Source: Haliclystus octoradiatus
Taxonomy: Eukaryota > Cnidaria > Staurozoa > Stauromedusae > Haliclystidae
Length of the DNA: 64,000 nucleotides
Direction of reading: 5' to 3'
Assembly: GCA_916610825.1 (NCBI GenBank)
Contig: OU744448.1
Location: forward strand, 7,736,650-7,800,649
The translations under genes were made by a program, and so were the position numbers. Below the pieces are notes generated by a model, which ran no database searches, was not told the origin of the DNA, and worked only from the letters and a program-made list of their open reading frames with translations. Within the stretch, counting starts at the first letter, position 1, and the number at the start of each line of letters is the position of its first letter. Of the stretch, positions 14,086-25,200 are shown piece by piece.

Positions 14086-15310
14086 ACTTGACATTATTCT
14101 TTGCTAGAATGCGAAAATCCAAATATGGGACAACAATACAAAGGGGGAATTATCCCATAATCGGATTCGACTCAAGCTGCAACATACTTGTCAGTGTCCA
14201 TAGAGCATCAAATGTAAAGAGCAAATTCAAGTTGGAATCAAAAATTTCTTTGGCATGCACTTAAAATGTACTTCTTTCTTCTGTAATGCACAAGCCTACC
14301 TTTAGTTATCCTGATCGGCCCTTGTATAATTATATAGCTATATAAAATATCATGAACAATGAAGTGACAGTGGGAAAATATATGGCATGCTGATATGGGA
14401 TGTTGGAAGCTATAGCTGTCTCTCTTTGTGGCGGCAGGTAACGGTATTGTTCTCAATCTTCATACAAAAGCATCATGTACGCACATCAAGGATTCTCCTC
14501 ATATAAAACATTGTTACCTTGTCTGCGAATGCCAAATAAGTAGCATGTCGCATGTTGGAACTTTTCTATCTGTGATTAAGGATTTGTACATTTTATTATT
14601 AAGTTCCTGTACAATTTATTTTAGCTTTCAGAGAAATGGCTATGATTTTCTCCGATACAATAAATATATTATTACTATACTGCAGTGTAGTCGAACAGTC
14701 GTACTCGATTTTTTATCCCCTCGCTAATACGATATCTTGCTTTATATCCCCATTTGTTAAAAACTACTTGCCATTTTCTATACAAACTCAAATAATTCAA
14801 CTCGAACATGTAATGGATTCGGCAGTTGAATGAAATAAAACTGCTATTTTAATAATTTTGATGTCACACTATAGGCATTATATGATAAGCTAGAAAGATG
14901 CCATTTTGAATATTTAGGTGATTTAGATGGACCGCAGAATGTCGAAGCAAGGGAGGACAATTGGAAAACCAAAAAATTTGGAAAATCCATTTTATAATAC
15001 GGTCTATTATAAGGCTATAATATAGTTTTGAGTAGCTTATTGAAACTTAGCTTAAGGGACAATTTTCAATATCTCTGAAATTTATTTCCTATATTATGAG
15101 AAATTGTCATTCAAGACAACCCTAAAAGTGCCAATAAAGTTGCGTGTGTAAATGTGATGTAAGTCGTCCCCGTGATGAACGTGTGATGGATGATGAATGA
15201 TCCCGGGATGTTGTTGTTGTCAATTAACTTATGTGAATTGTTCTCAGTGATGTAAGGTATATGTATATGATACGATTCACCTAAATTATGAATGATGGAA
15301 TCATAGTATA
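14086..15310. other. Intergenic DNA, no gene seen
   Basis: No coding exon or RNA gene recognised; small open frames on both strands overlap each other and have no family resemblance. Confidence 0.4.
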
Positions 15311-15495
15311 CAGTGTAACCCACTCAAGTGCAAGTCAAAATTGCCAACGGTTTTCATTGCATTTATCCTAATTTGCAGTTATTCGAAATTGTTTACCAAG
15401 GACTTGACCAGAAAATTGTTCAACGGGTTTCAAAGCCAGGTTGCAGATAAGCGGGAATTTCAGTTATCCGAATTGCACATAAGCGGGTTACACTG
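15311..15495 (+). repeat. MITE with CAGTGTAACCC termini and TA target duplication
   Basis: The left end is TA then CAGTGTAACCC; the right end is GGGTTACACTG then TA. The 185-bp unit is flanked by TA on both sides, as for the Tc1/mariner/pogo superfamily. The interior resembles 34559-34702, which ends in AGTGTAACA and is probably a decayed relative. No transposase is encoded. Confidence 0.7.
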
Positions 15496-16978
15496 TATAA
15501 GTATTATTTACAAGCCCAAAGATTCGCCATGCTATGATATTTATACGTTATTTGATCACACTTAAATTTGGCTCCCTATATATTCTGATCATTTAGCATT
15601 CTCTACTTTCGTAATTCCTGCAAAATGTGTATATTTCATTTGCAATGTATAGCTGGTTTATATAGTGCTCAGGTGATATCTGATCGTGGATCAATCTTTT
15701 TATGAAATAGTATTTAACCATAATGAAATAAATACCCGAACAATTCAAAACATTTTAAAGTAATTATTAATCACTTGAATAATAACAAACGCGGCCACAG
15801 CTTTATAAAGCTAACAAGATTATAACATTTTTGGAGATATATTATCTCGCATTCCAAATTTCAAACCAAAATCTAAAGCAAAGGAAATATCTCTCCAAAG
15901 ATTTCTAATTAAAATATGTTTTTTCGTAGAAATGATCATCAGTTCATCAATCTAGCTGTATATGATATCTAAGTTGTAATTAGGATGAGGCAAAATATAT
16001 TTCAATAAAATCATTATCACACATAATATAGGATATATAGTGTATAGTTTGCATAATTATAGTCTTCCCGTAGAACCACAGATGTTTATTTATTCAGAGG
16101 ACGAACATTATTATTATAAATTATACATGGTAGTATATTTTTATTTAATTATTTTTTAATTATTGAATTTATTTAGTAAATCAGCTGAGTGATAAAGTGA
16201 ATGTGGTTGAAATTGACAGTAATGGTAACTCATTTCATTTAAAGAACTAAGAAGTAGAAAATAAAAAGGATTTTGAACGAGCTAATTATAAATGTAATTT
16301 TAAACTAAAAATTGAAAACTGGAATATGGGAGAACTGGAACAAATGCCAGAAGGTAGAGCTATAATACCTAAAGCAAATAATTTATCCATTTACATTTTA
16401 CGGTTTACCTATCGTCATGATCATGCTCACTGGCCACTACCATGACGTGTTTGAAGCATTCGGATTATCTGATTAAGATCAAACTGAGAAGCTTAAGAGG
16501 TCTAGAGGATTTAAATATTTACAATGATTTATTTGATAGAATGTTCAATAAGGGTCAAACAATCATTCAAAACTATTAACATTTGAATATACATCTTGCG
16601 TGGTTTTATTTTCATGAGTTCTATTATATACAATGACTTCATAAACACGTCACAAGAAACCGACATCTATATCCTAATAATAAAATCCAGACCCGAGCAC
16701 ACTGTCGTCGTGGGCTGCAGAATTACCAAACTATAAACACCATGATCAATTTTGAAACAAAGATGATTAACACGGATTAAACCCTAATTTCCCACAAACA
16801 AGCGACGAAATTCGCAAATTGAAAGCAAACATCATCTTGTTGAAGGTTCTGCTATTTCGAAATAAAATTAGACACGCTAAAGTACATTAATACATTATTA
16901 TAGTCTACTAAGTCTACTACGTTCCATATATATCGGTTATCTGTTGAAAAGGACCCTTAAAAATCGTATTCGAAAAAT
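15496..16978. other. AT-rich intergenic DNA, no gene seen
   Basis: No exon, RNA or mobile element could be supported in this stretch. Confidence 0.4.
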
Positions 16979-17129
16979 TCTTCATTGTACCGCAATGTCT
17001 CTTCCCTCGTAGTAATATAGTATATATGCATAATTGCAATATAATGAGTCAACATACTGCAACATGCAATTATGGATATATTCTATACTATATTACTACG
17101 AGGGAAGAGACATTGCGGGATACTGAAGA
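16979..17129. repeat. Long near-perfect hairpin (palindromic MITE)
   Basis: The left arm from 16990 contains CCGCAATGTCTCTTCCCTCG and the right arm ends at 17118 with the exact complement CGAGGGAAGAGACATTGCGG. Pairing continues inwards through TAGTAATATAGTATA and, more weakly, TGCATAATTGCA, and outwards to TCTTCA/TGAAGA. The whole unit is almost one stem with a short loop and would fold as RNA or single-stranded DNA. Confidence 0.8.
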
Positions 17130-18699
17130 TTTTACGTAGAAAACATGTCGATATGTTACCGCCCATAAAATTCATCAAGAGTATTCACATTTATCATGAC
17201 GACTTGAGTCTGGTCCCCTATTGAGCATGATTTAAACGGAAGAGGGAATCATGAACAATATAAATCGATAATGATTTTCTAATTAGTGGATTACAGAATT
17301 AAGGACATTCAGGATGAAAAGCAAGCATCTGAGTAAATGTGTGTTGTCATGCAAGCAGAAATGCAAAAATACAAACAAAGTAGATGAATGGATTAATTTA
17401 GCTTACCTCTATAAGATGTTTGCGTTTGCAAATTCACAACAGAGGGATATGAGAGGATATCAAAACTCCTTGCATATATGAATAGTGTCTATTTTGCGCT
17501 TTGCTGAAAGATGTATAAATCAAATGCTCTTTGAATTTAAAAGTACAACAATGTAGCAAAACTGAAAAGAGTTATAAAGATTTGTGGCTAGAAGTATAAT
17601 TTCCGATTCCACTTTGGGGTCTCATTCCATATCTTTCATGATGACATTACTATAATAGGGTCCACAGATGGCCTAGCTTTTAATCCATAATAGCCTTGAG
17701 CTCTATGCGAATGTCTACACTGGGTTGAGCAAACTCTCTTACCCTGTATGATTACGTTAGAGCTTCAGTAATAGACACTCTCAGTTTGCCTTGTGTCGCG
17801 ACTCTTAGTTTCACGGAGCAGAACATAACGTAGGATAGGTTAGGAACAGCTAGAGTGAAGTCATGGTGAGGCTCGTTTGGGTGGAGTGGAGTCCTCAAGG
17901 GCCGTTGGGAATGAGGCTCCCGATGAGACCTATTCCTTGGACGGGTAACTCATGAATCAAGCGTGAAATTTTTCAAACATTTTATTCATGTAAATATCAC
18001 CAAATTCAAATCTGCAAAAGTTGATAATTAATGAAACTGAAATAATAACACTTTGCTAGTCCAAGCTAAAAAATCTTGTTTTGAAAAATGTCTTGTTTAA
18101 GACACATTATTTTTTATTTCCTGCTTTTGAGCGATTCTGGCGTGCAAGAATCTTAACTATTGAAACATATGCTTGAAACAAGCTAAATATTCTTTGCAAG
18201 TACTGTATCAAATTTTTCTTGTGTATCTACTATCTCGAAGCGACTGAAGTTCTCTATCCCTTAGCAAGTTAGCTATATAATAGTGGCCAAGATGTAGTAT
18301 AGAAGTAATAAAACATTGCATTGTACAGTCTTACCTTCATTGGGCTTAAGCCTGAAAGGAACAACAAGAGATATACTCTTCTCTACGAGTCAAATAGCAA
18401 TGTTGTAGACAGCCTTCTTATCTCAATATGATATAACCAATGAAAAGGATGCATGAAACTTTGAGTGGCAAGTTTCTCTAGAGTTTAACAATTAACAATG
18501 CCTTGAAGACATCAATGTTTCAAAAAATAAGTTTCTCTGGGTGCAGATGTCGAAATATTTAACAAAATAATTGATATTAATTAAACAACGTATCGATGAT
18601 TTATATACGTTTTCAGTTAACACGAGCGCTTGTCAAAATTAAAATAATATGACAAAAAGTGTTTAATTTGTGGTAAAATAAAATTAATCACGGACTGTG
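17130..18699. other. Intergenic DNA, no gene seen
   Basis: No coding exon recognised. Around 17920-17945 a short stretch (ATGAGACCTATTCCTTGGAC) is similar to 60412-60437 and suggests a shared decayed repeat, too short to classify. Confidence 0.4.
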
Positions 18700-18898
18700 C
18701 ACTGACCATGATCTATTCTCAAGATAAATCATGAAATTTCATTGCGTTTTCATGGCATTTTTGAGGCATTTTCACATTTTAATATTGTGATATGGATGTT
18801 TTTATGGCTTAAAAAATTTGTCAATTTCAGTTTTTTACATTTTCATGATGTTTTCACAACACGTTCATGGCATTTTCATGGTTTGGGTGTTGGTAGTG
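18700..18898 (-). repeat. About 200-bp TIR element, CACTACCAACACC family (copy 1)
   Basis: Ends with GGGTGTTGGTAGTG and is built from TTTTCATGGCATTTTC-type blocks. It is the inverted counterpart of 53879-54079, which has the same length and the same terminal sequence. Non-coding, probably a non-autonomous DNA transposon. Confidence 0.65.
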
Positions 18899-19293
18899 AT
18901 ATGACGTTATGAGGCAGAGATACAGATCGAATGTTTTGTATCATTTGTATGTATATGTTTATTAGTAGTAACAGGTAAATGAAGGGTTGCTTTGAACTCA
19001 GCGTCGATCTTTTCTAAAACTCAATGACCATACTGAACAGAAAAATTTCGATTTTTTGAAAGATTTGACAAAAGGAGATGGTCCCGATTTTGAAAATGTT
19101 CCTCCACATTTGCTGATGTCCTGACTCGTGTGAAGCATGGGCCTTCTCTAATTCTCTTGAAAGTAAATTGAAAAGTTAATTAATACTTGAATTAAACACT
19201 CCTAATAAGAAATCCATCACATCATTAATGCGTAACAGGGGTAGGTAGAGCCAGAAATTAGCCGGACGTGAGCCAAAGTAAAAATTTCAATTG

Positions 19294-19681
19294 ACTAGTG
19301 TTGTATCTCGTGATAATTCACATCTACTAATTGATATAATTACTTATAATCTATTGCGCAGCAATTAATTCAGCTCACTTGTGTCATTATATTACTAACA
19401 TCGTATTATTACTATTATTATTACATCCTATCAAGTACATATCCTATTAAGTATATTAACAAATCCTACCAATTGAACCCTATGTGTGTTTATATATCTC
19501 TTCAGTATTGGTTCTAATACGAACATAACATGGCGCAGTTGATAGGATATAATAATAATATTAATAATATGATGTTAGTAATATAATGACATGAGTAAAC
19601 TGAATAAATTGCTGCGCAATAGATTATGTGTATTTACATTAATTAGTCACGATGTGAATTATCACGAGATACAACAACTAT
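19294..19681. repeat. MITE with about 140-bp inverted arms
   Basis: The left arm contains GTTGTATCTCGTGATAATTC at 19300, CTATTGCGCAGCAATT, GTCATTATATTACTAACATC and ATCCTATCAA. The right arm has the complements in reverse order, ending GAATTATCACGAGATACAAC at 19675. The central loop is about 100 bp. It is a classic long-TIR MITE with no protein. Confidence 0.8.
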
Positions 19682-19689
19682 AGTGCATA

Positions 19690-22098
19690 ACCTAATTACT
19701 GCACTTTTGTAAAAAAATATTTAAGCATGCACGCAGGTATGAGTACAAGTAGTATTGAATCAACCCTCGGAACCCTGATGATATACGAGCTATTCATAAA
19801 CAGGTCACCTGTATACGAGCTCATATACGAATATACGGCAATTTGTTATGATAGAGAGCGATAAAATAACATCCACTCCCGTAGAGATTTCAAAGCGGAG
19901 TCAAATGTAATTAATGAAATAAAGGGTAAGGGGAAGCTAGCCTGCGTGCAGACTAAAACTTATCTTAACGAAAGTGTAAAGTGCGTGAATCGTGAATCAT
20001 TAGCCTATTCTTGAGCTATTCTCAAGCTTACAATATTGCTGTAGGTAGATCTACGGAAATTGCAAGCTATTTCTGAAAATGTGTTAAAATGTAGCAAAAA
20101 AGAAGTCCCTTTATTGCCAAGTATAGTCTGTTATTGTCAATTATCTACAACAATTTCTGTTATTGGGCAAATCAATGGCAAATGAAGATTGCTCATGAAA
20201 GATGTGAATTCATTTCTATCGGTATAATCCTCAAGTCAACTTGAAATCAGAATTCATTAGATGATCACGACATTCTATAAATACTATCATATCTATCAAA
20301 GATCTTAGAATTATTATCTCTTCTGATCTAACAACATGTTACTTAAATTGTACAGCTGTTTCCGCTTCAAAAGCTATAGGTTCCCTTTTTTCCTAATTTC
20401 AAAGATATAAAATTATTATTAAAAGCATACATTGCATATGTGCGACCAATTTCTGAATCAGCCACAGAAGTTTGGAATCCAAATTATGTAAAATATCACT
20501 ATACCACTGACAAAAGAGATTTACTAGACGACTTTGCCTTTTACAGCATATAATACTTTTGCTAATACTCTGATCGCCTGCATGCCCTTCAGTTACAATC
20601 ATAATAGAAGTACCCTTCGAGTAAGGTCCGATCTGAGGATGATGTACAAAATGCCAAAAGGAATTATAGACGTTGATGATGATACAGTATTGTGATTTGT
20701 CCTAATTTGATTTGCTGGGATGTAATAATCTTGATTTTAAATTATGACCCCTCGTGTTAGATTTGCTTTTTATTAAGTAGCAGTAATCATATAATCATTT
20801 GTATTAACAAACAGAGGTATCCTTCTGTAATCGCCTCAACTCGAGAGTGATTCTAGATCTAGCTCAAGTAGACGTTGATAATTATAAGAGGTACCAGGAT
20901 CTTTCTTTTTGATGTAGTATATGTACCGAGTGAACCTTCTTTGTACTGAATTCAACTAATTTAATGTGTTTTTTGAGTGGCGGGATTCCAAGCGGGAGGA
21001 GACAAAGATTCTAAGATCCAACCGGGGATCCAACATATGTTTTGTACCTTTGTAATATAATGGAGGGATTTGTACGTGATATGAATATTAATGAGATTAA
21101 TAGATTCATTCTTGAGTTTGTTTTTATTAATATCATTGCACAATGGGATGATGACTTTAAATCAGTAGTTAAAATAATCCCTGGATCTTTAATTTTGACC
21201 ATATTCGTTAGGGTGTGGCCATCAAAAGTGATTGTGGTAGATGCGTGTTGATACCTTCAATTCCTATCTGATACTTTCAATTTTTATACTATTATCAGTC
21301 CAACAAACAGAGCCCATCAAACACCCTTATCTGACATCTCACAATTAAAATACTTTTGAAGCATCAACTAGTGTAGCAGACTCATGACATACAGCATAAC
21401 CCCATCAAATATTCTATCTGATACTGTATAATATATGCACCAGTTCAACAAATCCATGAAACACAACAGAAACCCATCAATTAATGATGTCGCATTTTCA
21501 GGACTATTTTTTGACAAATTCCCGTTTCACACTGTTTTGCCAAGTCTAAATACTAAATAATCCCTTGATATTTATCCTATTTGGTCTTTCCTTGTTGAAT
21601 TGTTGATTGAAGCTAAAAGTCGAAGACTGAACGTCACTTGAAAGAAAAGCGAGTCATGATTGGCGAAGTTGCACCACGTGTTTGCAGTAAAACAACACAC
21701 GAGATAAGACTGGTAGCGAGTTGCAGGTCTTTAATGATTTATATATATATGACGTCACTAAACATGGCTACTTGTAAAAAGAAACATTGTATTCCATATC
21801 GACTCAATATTTAACATTACATAGACTTTTGTGATAGTAAAAAGCATTGCGTTTGTGTGTTGGTATTATGAAGTAAATTGCTTATTTTGTATTCTTATTG
21901 TGATCAATTGAAGAGATCAAACAACATGGCTGGAAAGACCAAAAGTTACGATTTTTACATGTGGTCAATCAACATCATTTTAATTTACAGGACTACTTGA
22001 AAATATCTTAGATTATACGTGGATTGATTTCCATACTATTTTTAAACAAATGACAAACATAGCACTTAAATGATTATTTAAAATTAGGTATTGTAGAC
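19690..22098. other. Upstream region of oxidase gene 1, no exon seen
   Basis: AT-rich DNA without a supported exon. It presumably contains the promoter and any 5' untranslated exons of the plus-strand oxidase, but neither can be placed from sequence alone. Overlapping frames at 20961-21251 on both strands lack any family signal. Confidence 0.4.
21740..21757 (+). promoter_or_regulatory. TATA-like run joined to a CRE octamer (TGACGTCA)
   Basis: An alternating TATATATATA run is followed directly by the perfect CRE/ATF octamer TGACGTCA (21750-21757). It lies about 450 bp upstream of the chosen oxidase start codon. The same octamer with identical flank (ATGACGTCACTAAA) occurs near 10129, so it may belong to a repeat. 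Promoter function is a guess. Confidence 0.25.
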
Positions 22099-22209
22099 TT
22101 GTGGGGCTGTTCTTTTGTTTGTAAAGGAATGCCGGCATTGAGTAATCTCGGCATTATTCCGTTGCCATTACCACTCTGTAGCAAGTGTAGCAAGGTCGTC
22201 ATCATTAAA

Positions 22210-25200
22210 ATGGCGTTATGTGTAACTATCTACTCGATTTTATTAATATTTACTACAGCGTATCACCACGAAGCTGATTGTCATGATATGAAGTCGGAGT
22301 ATACGCCAAAGGTTTTAATTCTTGGGGCTGGTATGTCTGGAATTGGAGTAGCTGAAGGACTTTCTCGTGTTGGTTTTAATAATTTTTTACTCCTTGAAGG
22401 AAGAGATAGAGTTGGTGGTCGAATTAGAAATTCTAAAATAGGCAATACCGTGGTTTCACTTGGTGCCGGATGGATTCATGAAATTGGGGATATTAATCCT
22501 ATTTGGAAAATGGCAGAGAAATTTAACATCTCCTATCATCTTGATAATTATTATGATGTTGTTGTAAGGTTAGAAGATAATTTGATGTGAATATCTCTTT
22601 TATTATTGATGATATACACTATAATTGAAATTTCGATAACTGTTCCAGCCAATAATCTTTTGCTCAGACTGGGGTTAATTATGTGCAAAAATTGAAACAA
22701 TTTTGCAGTTTGATAAGTTTGTATTGTTGAGCATAGGAACATTTGTTCTAACCCAGCAAGGGCAGGGACTCAGGGAGAAAAGTGAAATAATTGCATCATA
22801 TCTCTTGTGCACAGTCAGTGTATCTTTAACGATTCATTATGTATTTCAGAAAAGTCAACAACTATCATATTTGTCAATGTCATCCAAATAATTTTGAGAG
22901 AGTTTGTGTTTTGACAGCAGATTTGATAACTGATAGAATTCTCTTAGGGAAATTTTAACTTCAGAGTAGCAGAGATCAATAGAGTTTCATGAAGATGGGG
23001 AGATTATACCCCCTCCTCCCCACTAGAGCCTCAATGCAGCTCTATTTTTCACTAGAAAGTTAAATGGATCTGCTTTACATGATCTTTAATGGATCTGCAA
23101 TCATGATTACTTGACCAAATTTGCGCACTTCCACTTGAATATTTATAGCCCTGACAGCTTCAACCAAGAAGGGGGAAATATGCCCTACTTTTTACACTGG
23201 ATGATCAATTATGCATATCACCGTGAATACATCTGGTGTTGGACTGGGCTTAATTGTTTGGATTGGCTTGAAGTGGGCGTAGATATATATAGGCTAAAGC
23301 TTTACTTCTAGCGTATATATCATAAATTATATGGGGTTAATTACAATAACGATCTAATGAAAATCGATCTGAATTTGAGTCTTGAAATGTGGCTGAAATA
23401 GCATGGAGCAAATTTAGAAGAAAATTGATAATTTCCTAATTTATAGACCAAACCTATAGGCTAAATTTTGCCGGACACTGTAACAAAGGGCATTGTCCAA
23501 AAGTACAGCATTTTACATTTCTCAGGCATATTAGTACCTACACAGTAAGCACCCCGTGAGAAACGGTTCATGAATTCTTGGACTTAAAATTACCCAAATT
23601 TTCGCGAACGGTTCATGAAATGTTCAAAAATTTCTCATGAAAATGTGGCTGAACTATGACATGTAGTAAATAATGCTAATAGGTCTACATCTAGGCTACT
23701 ATGTCACTATATTGTGTATGTGATGTGATTAGCTTGGTGTAACAAGTATGTTCCATTATTTGCTGTTGTTACTTAGCATGCTAAAATAGAAAATGTGTTC
23801 AGTCTCATGTTCATATATATTTGATTGACTGTTTCATGAACTTTTCCTCATGGTTGCGTGGACATCAATGCATGCACAGTAATTTTGCTGTGTTATCAAA
23901 GATCACACTTACGGAGTAGGTAGGCTTAATTTACCCTCCTGGTTTACTATTTGTCTCTTTGCCTAGAGAGCTTATAGTCAGCAAAACCTAAAAGTGTTTA
24001 TGTTTTCAATTACAAACCAACAGAAATGGAAACACTGGCAAAGTCATTCCTGGATCAAGAAAAGAACACGATAGAATACTTAAGTATGTGAAGGCCAGCT
24101 TCAGTTTAGGTAAAAAACGGGCCGCAGAAAATCTTGGGAATCCACCATTTCTGAATACAATTGCGATGGTTGGTTGGAAAGCAAATACGCTATTAGAGAA
24201 AGCAATGCAATACTATATATTTGATTTTGAAAATGGAATCGGTGCGGAAGAATCTTCGTCAATCGCAATGGGATGGACTGGTGAAGGTACAGATGTTATA
24301 GTGACAGATCAAAGGGGTTATGAAATCATCCCAGATATTCTATCAAAACAATTTCATAATAAAATTCATTTTAATACAATTATTAAATCCATTGATTATA
24401 CTGGATCAATGATTGAAGTCACAACATCTAATGGTAACATTTATACAGCTGATTATGTTGTTTTAACCTTTTCATCTGGTGTTATAAATAGTAAAACAGT
24501 GAAATTTAATCCATTGTTACCTACATGGAAATTGGACGCTTATGAACTTGTTCCATTGTCACATTATTGTAAATTTTTCATGCAATTTCCTTACAATTTT
24601 TGGGATGATAGCAATTATATTTTATTTGCTAATCAATTTAAAGATGATTATGTACATTTTCAAAGTTTTGACCGACCAACTCTTGCCCCTGGTAAACATA
24701 TCTTATTAGCCACACTGACAGGTGAACGGTGTCAAAGAGGTGAACTGATGACAGATGAAGAATTTGTAACAGATGTCATGAAAAAATTAAGAAAGATTTA
24801 CGGAGCACAGATACCTGCACCAATAGGTAAGACTAAAACTAACTAACACATAACACTTCAGTCCAAAAATTCAATTTTGGAGATTGTTTTTCAAAAGGCA
24901 TAAAATTGACCATCGCGCCAAAGGGCTTAAATTTGAACAATGGATGCCATTTCTGAAGCCACTAGTGTGCATCATGCACCATATTCGATTGCAAAGGACA
25001 CAGTTCAATTTTATGCCTTTAAACTCAACACAACAGTCTTGCAGAAGGTAAAAACATTTCAGGTATTTAATTAAGTCAGGAAAATAAGATCAATTTCCAT
25101 TGTACATCTTTGAGCTATCAAAAACTATTCTGATGTGATAGTCTGATAGACAGCAGCAATGTTAGCTATTGCTGGCAAATGACTTTATAATAATAATTCT

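Noticed and set aside
1088-15565. More than a dozen 60-120-codon open frames in the left 16 kb
   Set aside because: None has a domain, signal peptide or splice-phased neighbour; many overlap on both strands or fall in repeats. At this AT content chance frames of such length are expected.
17680-17960. Repeat family with 60300-60440
   Set aside because: Only about 25-30 bases look alike (ATGAGACCTATTCCTTGGAC type); too little to define an element.
19531-19546. TGGCGCAGTTGATA, identical to the LTR element's primer site start
   Set aside because: No LTR lies beside it; most of it belongs to the right arm and loop of the 19294-19681 MITE. Probably coincidence.
22099-22209. Extended N-terminus of oxidase gene 1
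   Set aside because: It starts at TTG in a simple read-through. The ATG at 22129 is possible, but 22210 gives a proper signal peptide and matches the paralogue's layout.
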